From contig NZ_JASCTH010000051.1 in the NCBI RefSeq assembly GCF_030009775.1, positions 1 to 36,726 on the forward strand: a stretch of 36,726 nt of DNA, in the 5' to 3' direction. Positions within the stretch are counted from its first letter, which is position 1; every line of letters starts with the position of its first letter. The notes under the pieces were generated by a model. The model was not told where the DNA came from. It made no database searches and saw nothing but the letters and a program-made list of their open reading frames with translations. The stretch is from Actinoplanes sandaracinus. GTDB taxonomy: Bacteria > Actinomycetota > Actinomycetes > Mycobacteriales > Micromonosporaceae. Positions 23,743 through 31,629 of the stretch are shown here, piece after piece. Both the position numbers and the translations under genes were made by a program.

Positions 23743-24285
23743 TCAGTGGCGCCGTTCGCGTTTCCTGGCGGGGTGCTGCACCACGCTGCTGCGGAGCCCG
23801 GACGTCGCGCGTCGCGGACGAGGAGGCCGAGGGCGTGCCTGCGTGTCGGGAAAGACGAACCGTTTGAAGGCCCAGAGGCGGAAGCACATCGCGATCAAGG
23901 TGCCGATGATGATGCCGCTGACGAAGTCGGCGATCTCCTGCACCGGCCGGCTCACCTCCGGGACGCGGAGCAGGAACACGTACCGGGAGACCGCGAGCGG
24001 CAGCGAGTTCAGCATGACGCCCACCGCGCTGACCGCGAAGAACAGAGCCGCCTCGTGATGGCGCTCCCGGCCGCCGCGGGTGCGGAACGACCACTCGCGG
24101 TTGAGGATGTAGGACAGCACCGTGCTGACGAGGGTGGCGATGACCAGGGCGGTCACCGGCTTCTCGGGCAACACGGTCAGCTTGAGGGTGTAGTTGACGG
24201 CGGTGGTCGCCACGAAGCAGACCCCGCCGACCACCAGGAATTTCGCCGCCTCATGATGCCGTCGCAACAGCCGGGTGAGCCACAT
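23743..24285 (-). CDS. GtrA-family membrane protein
   Basis: A 180-residue protein with four helices in the GtrA pattern: AAKFLVVGGVCFVATTAVNYTL, VTALVIATLVSTVLSYILNREWSFR (with the conserved NREWSF), ALFFAVSAVGVMLNSLPLAVSRYV, and FVSGIIIGTLIAMCFRLWAFKRFVF. These proteins are linked to movement of lipid-linked sugars across the membrane for glycan modification. No glycosyltransferase is adjacent. The basic C-terminal tail (PRPPRPRRATSGLRSS) is long. TAAGAT 7 bases before the ATG at 24285 fixes a leaderless start. Confidence 0.88.
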   Translation of the reverse strand: MWLTRLLRRHHEAAKFLVVGGVCFVATTAVNYTLKLTVLPEKPVTALVIATLVSTVLSYILNREWSFRTRGGRERHHEAALFFAVSAVGVMLNSLPLAVSRYVFLLRVPEVSRPVQEIADFVSGIIIGTLIAMCFRLWAFKRFVFPDTQARPRPPRPRRATSGLRSSVVQHPARKRERRH

Positions 24286-24359
24286 CCGCGCGATCTTAGG
24301 ACACCACGCCAAATCTCATCGCCCGTCCGGGTGGCGCCGGATGTTCCCGGTGAGCGCGG

Positions 24360-24446
24360 TTACGCCGCGTGGTGTTCCGCGTCCAGCTTGGGGAGTTCGT
24401 CGAGCGAATCGATGCCGAACAGGGCCTGTTCGGCTACGGCCGGCAT
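24360..24446 (-). CDS. Possible 28-residue peptide gene
   Basis: A short frame starting with ATG at 24446 and ending at TAA 24362-24360. It encodes an acidic amphipathic peptide containing ALFGIDSLDELPKL and ending AEHHAA. Codon use fits a real gene, and the frame lies in the otherwise empty gap between GtrA and the HNH gene. There is no ribosome binding site, and a leaderless -10 is unconvincing. An LD-rich segment is seen in some peptide natural-product leaders, but no maturation enzyme is nearby. It may equally be a remnant of a longer gene. Confidence 0.3.
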   Translation of the reverse strand: MPAVAEQALFGIDSLDELPKLDAEHHAA

Positions 24447-24545
24447 GTCGCGCGATGTAACCCCACGGGCCCCGGTGGAACGTGGACAGGCGCGTCGAAC
24501 CCGCGGCCGAAGCTCAATGTCGTACCCGGCCCGTAGGTTGGCGGC

Positions 24546-25127
24546 ATGCGCGGTTCCCTGATGGACGTCGACCCTCTTCCTGACGCCGACGCCGCCGGCG
24601 GGGTTCGGATCCGGGCCGACATGCTGCCACCGCGCACCCACGGGTCGAACATCCGGGCGCTCGTCAGCGCGCAGCGGTGGGACGATCTGCGGCGGCCGGT
24701 GTGCGACGCGGCGGGCCGGCGCTGCGAGATCTGTCGCGGCGTCTCGGTTCGTGGCGGCCGGGTGATCCTGCCGGACTGTCACGAGAAGTGGCGGTTCGAG
24801 ACCCGTAACGGTGTGCCGGTGCAGCGTCTGCAGAGGCTCGTCGCGTTGTGCGCGGGCTGCCACGAGGTGCAGCACTCCGGGCTGGCCGGGATCAAGGGCC
24901 GGATCGAGTTCGTCGTCGACCGGCTGCGGCAGCTCAACGGGTGGAGCCGTGAGCAGGCCGAGGCTGATCTTCGGCGGGCGGGGATGCGATGCCGTGAGCT
25001 GGACGCGCGGGAGTGGGCACTGGACCTGACCGTGCTGGCCGGGCGGATGAGCGTCGCCGGGCACGACGGGCTGTACTTCACCTTCGACCAGCGGGCCGCC
25101 CTGGCGCGGCTGCCGAGCGGACACTGA
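24546..25127 (+). CDS. HNH-type nuclease-like protein
   Basis: A 193-residue protein with a zinc-ribbon/HNH core: Cys60-x2-Cys63, then CHEKW (78-82) and CAGCHEVQH (102-110, with Cys102, Cys105, His106 and His110). The order CxxC, CHExW, CxxCHxVxH is that of phage-type HNH proteins described as CHEIW/CHxVKH nucleases. The N-terminus IRALVSAQRWDDLRR is also typical of the group. A DNA-cutting role is plausible but the catalytic His pair cannot be confirmed by eye. TAGGTT six bases before the ATG indicates a leaderless start. Confidence 0.75.
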   Translation: MRGSLMDVDPLPDADAAGGVRIRADMLPPRTHGSNIRALVSAQRWDDLRRPVCDAAGRRCEICRGVSVRGGRVILPDCHEKWRFETRNGVPVQRLQRLVALCAGCHEVQHSGLAGIKGRIEFVVDRLRQLNGWSREQAEADLRRAGMRCRELDAREWALDLTVLAGRMSVAGHDGLYFTFDQRAALARLPSGH

Positions 25128-25137
25128 CGGGTGGTTC

Positions 25138-25156
25138 GCCCTCCGGCGAGGGGCGG
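25138..25156 (+). terminator. Hairpin after the HNH gene
   Basis: CGCCCTC and GAGGGGCG surround a CGGC loop, with one bulged base, 10 bases after the HNH stop codon. GC-rich, without a U-tract. Moderate support only. Confidence 0.4.
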
Positions 25157-25331
25157 CCCGTCCGCCGGCCCTCGCCGCGGTGGCCGTCGCCGGGGCTGGC
25201 GTGGGAGGCCGGTGACCAGGCGCCTCAGCCCGATGGCCGCGCTGCGGCCGGGGCCGGTGGGGCGTCGCGTTGGTAGCTGACGGGACGGGGTGTGTTCGGC
25301 GGGGCGGACGGCCCCGTACCGGAAAGGGGGT

Positions 25332-25970
25332 TCAGAGGTCGGGGATGACGAGGAAGTCGGTGACGAAGCCGGTGATCGAGCCGTCGGCGGCGTAGCCGAC
25401 GAAGGTCGGGTAGACGCCGTCGCCCCAGCCGGAGCTGACGACGATGACGTTGGCGCCGGTGGCCTCGTCGGTGATCGCGTCGATCGGGGCCGGGCCGGGG
25501 GCGGCCCGCGCCGGGATGTAGACGTCTTCGAGCTGGTCGTAGTCCCAGCCGGCCATGGCGGCGACCGCGGTCAGGTCGGCGAGGGTTCCGACGCCGGCGT
25601 CGACGGGGTAACCGAAGTAGCCGTCGGAGTCGAGCACGCCCGGGTCCTGGCCCTGGTTGAGGGCCAGCTCCCAGCGGACGGTGGGCTGGTCGGTGACGGC
25701 GAGGTGCAGGGCCGCGGTGCGCGGTTGCGGCCCGTTCCCGTCCTGGTGGATCACGGCGACCCAGGCTGTCAGCGGATAGGTGCCGGGCTTGATCGTGGCG
25801 GTGAAGGGTTCCGCCCCGTGCGCCGAGGTCAGTGGGTCGCAGGCGGTGATCTCACCGGTCGGGGCGGTGACGGCGCCGACCGGGAACTGCTCGATGACGT
25901 ACTCGATGTCGTCCCGTTCGAACCGGGCGCCGCGAGTCATGATCGCGTTGAGATCAGGCGAATACGGCAC
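25332..25970 (-). CDS. DUF4241-domain protein
   Basis: 212 residues matching DUF4241: GAEPFTATIKPGTYPLTAWVAVI in the first half, VDAGVGTLADLTAVAAM with an acidic D, and the C-terminal VVSSGWGDGVYPTFVGYAADGSITGFVTDF, the most conserved part of the family (GxGDGxYPxxxG). Function is unknown; it often appears near immunity-like proteins. GTG 25970 follows GGAGG by four bases; a TTG at 25991 is in frame. Confidence 0.82.
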   Translation of the reverse strand: MPYSPDLNAIMTRGARFERDDIEYVIEQFPVGAVTAPTGEITACDPLTSAHGAEPFTATIKPGTYPLTAWVAVIHQDGNGPQPRTAALHLAVTDQPTVRWELALNQGQDPGVLDSDGYFGYPVDAGVGTLADLTAVAAMAGWDYDQLEDVYIPARAAPGPAPIDAITDEATGANVIVVSSGWGDGVYPTFVGYAADGSITGFVTDFLVIPDL

Positions 25971-26259
25971 GAATCCTCCAGCTCTCGACAACAGGTGATC
26001 ATGGTGTCACGACGGCCGCCGTGGCCGCCGCGGATCGAGGGTCCGCAGGTCAGCGAACTGGTCAGGCGGGCCGCCCGGGATGAGGTCACCTGCCGCCGAG
26101 CGTCCCATGCCCGGACTCCCGGTCGCTGCCGTTCACGGGCGCGTCCCTCGCGGCGGGCAGCCCGCCCGCCCCGAACAGGCCACCCGGGTCTCGCCGGCAT
26201 CGGCGGGGTTGCGGCGAACCCGGACGACGTACGCCCCGTCGACCGGGTTCGCGTGACGG

Positions 26260-26646
26260 CTAGCTGCCGAGTTCGGATTCGCTGCGGAGGATGCAGAACT
26301 CGTTGCCCTCGGGGTCGGTGAGGACCACCCAGCCGGTGCCGTCCGGTTTGCGCAGGTCCGAGACCGGGGTGGCGCCCAGTTCCACGAGGCGGGCGAGTTC
26401 GGCGTCGCGGGTGCCCTCGGCGGGGCGCAGGTCGAAGTGAACGCGGTTCTTCACCTGCTTGGCGTCGGAGACCTCGATGAACAGCAGACGGTGGTGGCCG
26501 TCCCGGGAGGAGATCAGGCACTCCTCGTGGCCCGGCTCGTTGGGGTCGTCAGGGTCCTGGACGTAGTCGAGGACCGTCTGCCACCAGCCGGACAGGGCGA
26601 ACGCGTCGGTGCAGTCGACAGTGATGTGTGAGATGTAGGCGGTCAC
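26260..26646 (-). CDS. VOC-family (glyoxalase-like) protein
   Basis: A 128-residue protein with the VOC fold: ISHITVDCTDAFALSGWWQTVLDY at the start, then LLFIEVSDAKQVKNRVHFDLRPAEG in the middle and the signature VVLTDPEGNEFCIL near the end. This is the subgroup often annotated glyoxalase-like in actinobacteria, with substrate unknown. It is divergent from the RibD-type gene at 26729, with 82 bases between starts. Confidence 0.85.
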   Translation of the reverse strand: MTAYISHITVDCTDAFALSGWWQTVLDYVQDPDDPNEPGHEECLISSRDGHHRLLFIEVSDAKQVKNRVHFDLRPAEGTRDAELARLVELGATPVSDLRKPDGTGWVVLTDPEGNEFCILRSESELGS

Positions 26647-26728
26647 CGGTGGATGATCGCAGGCCGCTCCGGATGCCCGCGCACCCGGGAACGGCTACCG
26701 TCGGCCGTGACCTGACGGGAGGTTGGCG

Positions 26729-27283
26729 ATGGCCGGCGTGATCGTGCAGCAGTGGATCTCCGTGGACGGTTTCCTCGCGGGGCCGAACGGAGAGGCCGAC
26801 GTGTTCGCCGCCGTCGCGGACTTCACCGCCTCGGAGGCGCACAACACCGCACTGCTCGCGGAGGTCGACGAGGTGCTGCTCGGGCGGCGGACGTATGAGG
26901 CGTTCGCGGCGTACTGGCCCACCGCGGAGGACGAACCGATGGCCCGGCAGGTCAACACGGTGACCAAGACCGTCTGCTCGACGACGCTGACCTCCGCGGC
27001 GTGGGGACGGCACCCCGCCCCGCGGGTGGTTCCCGACGCTGTCGATCACGTACGGGCGGGGCGCGAAGCCCGTACCCGGACGATGGTTTGGGGAAGTGTC
27101 AGTGTGATGCGGGCGCTGCTCGCGGCCGGTGAGGTCGACGACCTCGAGCTTTTCGTCGCGCCGGCGGCGCTGGGGTCGGGGACGCCGCTGCTGGCTGCGG
27201 GCGCGGCTCCGTTGTCGCTGCGGCTCGCGGACAGCGAGACGTGGCCGGGCGGCGTGGTGCGGCTGCGTTACGCGGTCGGCTGA
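26729..27283 (+). CDS. RibD C-terminal / dihydrofolate-reductase-like protein
   Basis: 184 residues of the same family as the protein at 5080, sharing an N-terminal WISVDGFLAGPNGEADVF segment (the VDGF NADPH-binding start) and GRRTYEAFAAYWP, and later MVWGSVSVMRALLAAGEVDDLELFVAPAALGSGTPLL. Likely an NADPH-dependent reductase with unknown substrate. ATG 26729 is chosen because GGGAGG at 26717-26722 is six bases upstream; a TTG at 26723 is in frame. It is convergent with ridA. Confidence 0.88.
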   Translation: MAGVIVQQWISVDGFLAGPNGEADVFAAVADFTASEAHNTALLAEVDEVLLGRRTYEAFAAYWPTAEDEPMARQVNTVTKTVCSTTLTSAAWGRHPAPRVVPDAVDHVRAGREARTRTMVWGSVSVMRALLAAGEVDDLELFVAPAALGSGTPLLAAGAAPLSLRLADSETWPGGVVRLRYAVG

Positions 27284-27336
27284 CCGGCACCCGCGGGCGG
27301 CGGCGTGCGCGGATGCCCGCCGGGCGGCGGCGATGG

Positions 27337-27744
27337 TCAGTCCAGGACGGCAGTGGCCTCGATCTCCACCAGCAGGTCGGGCTCGGCGAGCGCGGCGACG
27401 CCGAGGAGGGTGATCGGTTTGACCGGGTCCACGCCGAGCTTCGCGGCCGCCCGGCCGACGCCCTCTCCCAGCAGCGGCATCTTCTCCGGGGACCAGTCGA
27501 CGACGTAGACGGTCAGTTTCGCCACGTCGTCGAAGGATCCGCCGACCGCCGCGAGGGCGGTGGCGATGTTGAGGTAGGCCTGCTCGACCTGGGCGGCCAG
27601 GTCGCCCTCGCCGACACGGTTGCCGTCGGCGTCGCGGGCCACCTGACCGGCGAGGAACACCAGCTTCGATCCGGTGGCGACGGACAGTTGCCGGTAGACA
27701 TCGGGTTTCGGCAGGCCGTCCGGGTTGATCAGCTGCACAGCCAT
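27337..27744 (-). CDS. RidA-family protein
   Basis: A 135-residue Rid (YjgF/YER057c/UK114) protein. Visible parts are LVFLAGQVARDADGNRVGEGDLAAQVEQAYLNIATALAAVGGSFDDVAKLTVYVVD (30-83) and the C-terminal PDLLVEIEATAV. RidA itself uses an Arg in the C-terminal strand (usually in xCRVxxEAxA) to hydrolyse reactive enamines and imines; here the place is taken by LLVEIEATA, without a clear Arg, so it may be a Rid subgroup without that activity. AGGAGA is four bases before the ATG. It is divergent from a TetR gene with a palindromic operator between them. Confidence 0.88.
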   Translation of the reverse strand: MAVQLINPDGLPKPDVYRQLSVATGSKLVFLAGQVARDADGNRVGEGDLAAQVEQAYLNIATALAAVGGSFDDVAKLTVYVVDWSPEKMPLLGEGVGRAAAKLGVDPVKPITLLGVAALAEPDLLVEIEATAVLD

Positions 27745-27776
27745 GTCTTCTCCTGTCGTTGGTGGGCTCCTTCATA

Positions 27777-27793
27777 ACATAGCATTGCTATGT
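27777..27793. promoter_or_regulatory. Palindromic operator in the ridA-tetR divergon
   Basis: ACATAGCATTGCTATGT is a perfect 8-base inverted repeat around one central base. It lies 33 bases from the ridA ATG and 12 bases before the GTG of tetR. It contains a TATGTT-like -10 box reading toward ridA (fwd AACATA 27776-27781). Its position implies that the TetR-family protein represses both genes from one site. Confidence 0.75.
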
Positions 27794-27804
27794 ATTGTGG
27801 TGGG

Positions 27805-28410
27805 GTGGTCAGAACCAAGGATCCCGCCGTCCGCACCCTGCTGATCGAACGAGCCGCGCAGATGTTGCGAGCCCGCGATCCGGTCACGCTGCGCTCCCTC
27901 GTCGCGGGCACCGGCGTGTCGACGATGGCGGTGTACACGTACTTCGGCGGAATGGACGGGCTGTGGCGCGCCATGCGCCAGGAAGGATTCAGCCGCCTGG
28001 CCACCCTGCTGGACGGGGTTCCCCTCTCGGCGGACCCGGTGCGGGACCTCGCCGCGCTGGGTGCGGCCTACCTGTCGAACGCCCTCGCCAACCCGGACCT
28101 GTACCGGGTCATGTTCGACGCCGGCTTCGAACTGGAGGATCCCGCGGCCGCCGACGAGACGCTGCACAGCCTGGTGCGCGCCATCGACCGGGCGAAGGAC
28201 GCCGGCCGGTTCCGCGCCGAGGTCGACGCCGTGTCACTGGCGACGCAGACGTGGACGGTCGGGCACGGGCTGGTGTCGCTGGTGGCGACCGGTCCCCTGC
28301 CGAGGCCGGCGCTCGGCCACGGCGTGACGATCCTGACCGCCCTGTTCATCAGCTGCGGCGACGAGCCCGGCCGGTGCCGGGACTCGGTGGAGGACGGCTG
28401 GCAGGTCTGA
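27805..28410 (+). CDS. TetR/AcrR-family regulator
   Basis: A 201-residue repressor. The N-terminal HTH is at about 27-47 (TLRSLVAGTGVSTMAVYTYFGGMDGLW, a classic TetR recognition helix), followed by a helical ligand-binding domain with a WHG-type signature (TVGHGLVSL) near the end. GTG 27805 is chosen because the ATG at 27790 lies inside the palindromic operator. The ridA gene is divergent and probably its target. Confidence 0.9.
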   Translation: MVRTKDPAVRTLLIERAAQMLRARDPVTLRSLVAGTGVSTMAVYTYFGGMDGLWRAMRQEGFSRLATLLDGVPLSADPVRDLAALGAAYLSNALANPDLYRVMFDAGFELEDPAAADETLHSLVRAIDRAKDAGRFRAEVDAVSLATQTWTVGHGLVSLVATGPLPRPALGHGVTILTALFISCGDEPGRCRDSVEDGWQV

Positions 28411-28476
28411 TCGGCCTCTCTCGTGGCGCGGCTCGCCGGTCCCTGCGGCGGCCCGCGCATCAGTAGGGTTGGGCGC

Positions 28477-29250
28477 ATGGAGCTACCCGGGTTCTCCCGC
28501 CAATGGCCGGCCCCACTGCCAATCATCGCCGTGGCCGGCGGCAAGGGCGGCGTGGGAAAGTCGAGTGTCGCGGTCGCCATCGGACGCGAACTGGTCCGGG
28601 CGGGCCGCAGGGTGGGACTGGTCGACGCCGACATCTCCGGCCCCGACGTGCCCCGCATGCTCGGTCTGCGCCGCGACGTGCCGGCCCGGTCGATCACCCT
28701 CGCGCAGTGGCCGGGCGGCAGCCCCGGGGGCCCCGGGCTCGAAGCGATGGAGGTGGACGGCCTCAAGGTCGCGTCCGTGGGCTTCCTCATGGCCGGCAAT
28801 CAAGGGCTCGCGCTCGGTACGGACCTGGGCGACCTCATGCTCAGCCGGTTGATCAAGGAAACGAAGTGGGGCGACATCGAGGTCCTCGTCGTGGATCTGC
28901 CGCCCGGCATCAGCTTCACCCAGCAGGGTGTGCTCTCCGGCGCCGGGCGGGTGGGCACGATCCTGGTGGTGACCCCGGCCGAGGTCTCCCATCTGGACAC
29001 CGGCCGGGCTCTCAGCACACTCCGCGAGGTGCGGACGCCGGTGCTGGGCGGGGTCGAGAACATGGCGTACTTCGCATGCCCCTGCTGCGGCGAGAGGTCC
29101 GAGCTGCACGCGGCGGCACCCTACGAGCGCACCATCTGGGCCAGCGGCGTCGAACGGCTCGCGCGGCTTCCGTTCCGGCCCGACGCGGTGATCGAGACCG
29201 CCGATCTCGCCCCCGTCCTCGACGTGGTGGCGGCGCACATCACGGCGTAG
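28477..29250 (+). CDS. Mrp/NBP35-type P-loop ATPase
   Basis: A 257-residue deviant-Walker ATPase of the Mrp group. The P-loop is GGKGGVGKSS (21-30), then VDADISGPDVPRMLG (Walker A' partner), VEVLVVDLPPG (Walker B) and the conserved ENMAYFACPCCGE, with Cys201, Cys203 and Cys204. These proteins hold and pass on iron-sulphur clusters. The usual pair is CxxC; here it reads CPCC, so the expected spacing is present with one extra Cys. The DUF59 domain seen at the N-terminus of many Mrp proteins is absent. TAGGGT 7 bases before ATG 28477 supports a leaderless start. Confidence 0.88.
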   Translation: MELPGFSRQWPAPLPIIAVAGGKGGVGKSSVAVAIGRELVRAGRRVGLVDADISGPDVPRMLGLRRDVPARSITLAQWPGGSPGGPGLEAMEVDGLKVASVGFLMAGNQGLALGTDLGDLMLSRLIKETKWGDIEVLVVDLPPGISFTQQGVLSGAGRVGTILVVTPAEVSHLDTGRALSTLREVRTPVLGGVENMAYFACPCCGERSELHAAAPYERTIWASGVERLARLPFRPDAVIETADLAPVLDVVAAHITA

Positions 29251-29269
29251 CCGGCTCGTGAGCCCTGAT

Positions 29270-29290
29270 CTCCCTCGCAACGCGAGGGAG
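29270..29290 (+). terminator. Terminator after the Mrp gene
   Basis: A perfect 9-base stem, CTCCCTCGC (29270-29278) and GCGAGGGAG (29282-29290), with a three-base loop AAC. It lies 20 bases after the Mrp stop codon, with no U-tract. Confidence 0.7.
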
Positions 29291-29443
29291 TACACCGCCC
29301 AGCTGAGTGGACAGGGCCGGCAACCACACTCCAGCGAGATCCGCCCGCCTCGGCGGTAGTGTCCGCCCGCGCCGCTCAGCGGCTCGCGTGGACGGTGACC
29401 CGGCTGAACCGCTCCCCCGATGTGCCCGGGGGCCGGTCCTCGT

Positions 29444-29998
29444 TCAACGGAGCTGATAGAGCAGCCCCGAGTCGACGCGTTCCACTGTTCGGCCCGCCGG
29501 GTCGACGGCGAATACGTCGGGAAGCCGAAGGTCGTCCCAAAAACTGATGGGATCGGCGAGGTCGACAGCGGCGGCCAGCCACAGTGTCATGGCCATACCG
29601 TGGGTCGCGACGACCAGTGGCCGAGCCGCCGCGGGCGGGCGCCAGTGCTTGATCCCGGCGTGGAAGCGTGCGACGACCTGCTCGCGTGGCTCCCACTTCG
29701 GGTGGTCGGCGCCGGCGAGGTAGGCGCGTCTACGCCTACGGAAGTCGCCATCGTGGGGTTCGTTGCGCGCGACCTCGTTGAAGCGATGGTCGGTGGCCAC
29801 CGGCCCGGTCGGCTCCAGCGTTTGGCGCGCCTTCGGCTCCTGGCTGGACACGAGCACGGCGTCCGGCGGGAGGACGTGCGTGAGCGATTCAGCGCCGCGC
29901 CGTCCTGCGGTGTCCAGTTCCCAGCGCTCGGGCGCGACCTCGGGGTTCAAGGCGGGCATGGCGTGCCTGACGAGGAGCAGCGCATAGGGCTTCCCCAC
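29444..29998 (-). CDS. Histidine phosphatase family protein
   Basis: A 184-residue phosphoglycerate-mutase-like phosphatase. The catalytic RHA motif is in LLLVRHAMP (Arg11, His12), followed by ELDTAGRRGAESL, VSSQEPKARQTLEP (second Arg) and the distal His in VVATHGMAM. Substrate is unknown. GTG 29998 gives the expected short lead before the RHA motif. No ribosome binding site or -10 box is clear, and the frame is open to 30184 with plausible codons, so the real start may be further upstream. Confidence 0.82.
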   Translation of the reverse strand: MGKPYALLLVRHAMPALNPEVAPERWELDTAGRRGAESLTHVLPPDAVLVSSQEPKARQTLEPTGPVATDHRFNEVARNEPHDGDFRRRRRAYLAGADHPKWEPREQVVARFHAGIKHWRPPAAARPLVVATHGMAMTLWLAAAVDLADPISFWDDLRLPDVFAVDPAGRTVERVDSGLLYQLR

Positions 29999-30242
29999 GG
30001 CCGCGGTGACGTGTTCGACGGCGACCTCCGCGGCATCCGGCCCGGCCAGCCGATGCTCCCACCGCGGCAGATGTCCCGGGAACTCGTGCGCGCCGAATCC
30101 GACCTCGGTTGAGCATCTCATCAGCGGCGAGCCCGAGGGACATTTCGAGCGCATCACCGGAGCAGCGCTTGCTGCCATTGACAACGAGCGTTTCCATAGA
30201 GGACGGAGTTGACCATCAATACCGTCGATACGGGGTGTTCGG

Positions 30243-30665
30243 ATGTCCGAGAAGGAACCACTCGCGGCCGCTGTTCAGGAGCTTGCCTGGAAAGTGGCTC
30301 GCCAACAGCCCGCAGGCGAGCAGAGGATGGATGTCGCGTCCCCGTGGGAGCCCGGCCTGACCCACGAACAACGGCGCAAGGCATGGCTGGCGACGCTGTC
30401 CGCGCTGAACTCCCTCCAGGCCGAGATCGCCCAGTTGACGGAGACCGCCGCGAGCCGGGCCGTCGAGTACGGCGCGGAGTACCCGGACATCGCCCGGGCG
30501 ACGGGAATGACACCTCGGGGCGCGCGCCGACGCTGGCCGCGACTCTCCGCCCTGCTCGGCAGGACGCAGCGGAACCCCGGCGCCGACCCCGCTCCCGAAC
30601 TGGGCACACTGTCGGCACAGGGGCGAGCGGCGAGCACCCGCCTCGACAACATGCTGCCGATGTAG
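30243..30665 (+). CDS. Small HTH protein
   Basis: A 140-residue protein with a helical middle (LATLSALNSLQAEIAQLTETAASRAVEYG) and a helix-turn-helix at about 80-100 (YPDIARATGMTPRGARRRWPRL). The motif is close to that in the HTH-methyltransferase at 10943 (WEEIGQACGMTRQGATRRW), suggesting the same DNA-binding family. The N-terminus is polar and the C-terminus disordered. The ribosome binding site is weak. Probably a transcription factor; its target is not visible. Confidence 0.6.
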   Translation: MSEKEPLAAAVQELAWKVARQQPAGEQRMDVASPWEPGLTHEQRRKAWLATLSALNSLQAEIAQLTETAASRAVEYGAEYPDIARATGMTPRGARRRWPRLSALLGRTQRNPGADPAPELGTLSAQGRAASTRLDNMLPM

Positions 30666-30772
30666 GCGCTGGCGCCGTGGTCGACTGACGCGGCGTCGAG
30701 AGGCTTGGCAGGGTTCGAGTCGACGCCGGTCGCACGCCGGGCTGGGAGGCCTGCGTCGCACGGCTTGCCAGG

Positions 30773-31447
30773 TCACGGCACCAGGGGGCCGGCGAGCGCC
30801 TCGCGTGCGGTGGTCAGATCGCCGGTCGCGCCGTCCCACGGCAGGGGACCCCGGTTCCACAGTGCCAACATCAACTCCTGTGCCGTGCCGGTGAGAGTCG
30901 CGACCGGGTCGCCGGGCCCGAGGGTCCAGGAGCCGGGCAGGTCGGTGGCGGTGAACCGGACCGCGGCCCGGGGCGGCTCGGCCAGGCCTCGCTTCACCAT
31001 GCGGGGCACGAACACTTCGATCACCTCCGCGACGCCGTCGCCGCACAGGGCGGCGTCGAGGTCGACGGCTCGACCGAGCGCGTTCTCGGCGTCCCAACGG
31101 TGCACGACCGTCTCCAGGCAACGGCGGCGTTGCCAGAATCCGACCGTGTGCGGCGGCGCGAACGTCCACGCCTCGGTCGCCGGGTCGCGGTCGAGGGAGG
31201 CGGTGAGGACACGTGCGGTGCCCGCGAACCAGGCGGCGAAGTCCTCCGGCGGCGGCACCGGTTGATAGTTGCCGTGGCCTTCCAGGATCGCCGTCGCCGC
31301 CCACAGGTTGCCCTGCCCGAGGTGCTCCGCGAGATCCCGCAGGGTCCAGTCGCCACAGTGTTTCACCGGCGCGGAGAGGTCGCCCTTGAGGCAGGTCTGA
31401 AAGGCGGTCAGCTCGTCGTGCAGCAGCGCGAGATGGTCAACAGTCAC
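30773..31447 (-). CDS. Mycothiol-dependent maleylpyruvate isomerase family protein
   Basis: A 224-residue protein of the MDMPI group. The N-terminal DinB-like part contains HCGDWTLRDLAEHLGQGNLWA (about 30-50, the WTxRDLxxHLG signature with metal-ligand His) and VVHRWDAENALG near 111 (second His). The C-terminal MDMPI_C part contains FTATDLPGSWTLGPGDPVATLTGTAQELMLALWNR. Such enzymes use mycothiol, which only actinobacteria make. The reaction is unknown. TACGGT six bases before GTG 31447 fixes a leaderless start. Confidence 0.88.
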   Translation of the reverse strand: MTVDHLALLHDELTAFQTCLKGDLSAPVKHCGDWTLRDLAEHLGQGNLWAATAILEGHGNYQPVPPPEDFAAWFAGTARVLTASLDRDPATEAWTFAPPHTVGFWQRRRCLETVVHRWDAENALGRAVDLDAALCGDGVAEVIEVFVPRMVKRGLAEPPRAAVRFTATDLPGSWTLGPGDPVATLTGTAQELMLALWNRGPLPWDGATGDLTTAREALAGPLVP

Positions 31448-31629
31448 CCGGAGACCGTAACCGCCGTGCCCGCGGCGAGCGAGTATTTGCCTCTGACGCC
31501 ACCGCACCCGATCCCGATCCCGGCAGGCGTCACCTCTGCGGTCGCCCGTCACGGATGCCAGCAGAACGCGAGACACGCCAGGTGAGCCGCCCCCCACTCC
31601 CACGGGCCCTGACTGTGTGAAGTGGCTGA

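Noticed and set aside
21968..24094. 708-codon minus-strand frame
   Set aside because: Shadow of the MFS and GtrA genes; Arg/Pro/Gly-rich with no domain.
30006..30212. Plus-strand frame reading GEPEGHFERITGAALAAID
   Set aside because: It looked gene-like for a moment but is too short, has no start context and overlaps the upstream frame of the histidine phosphatase.
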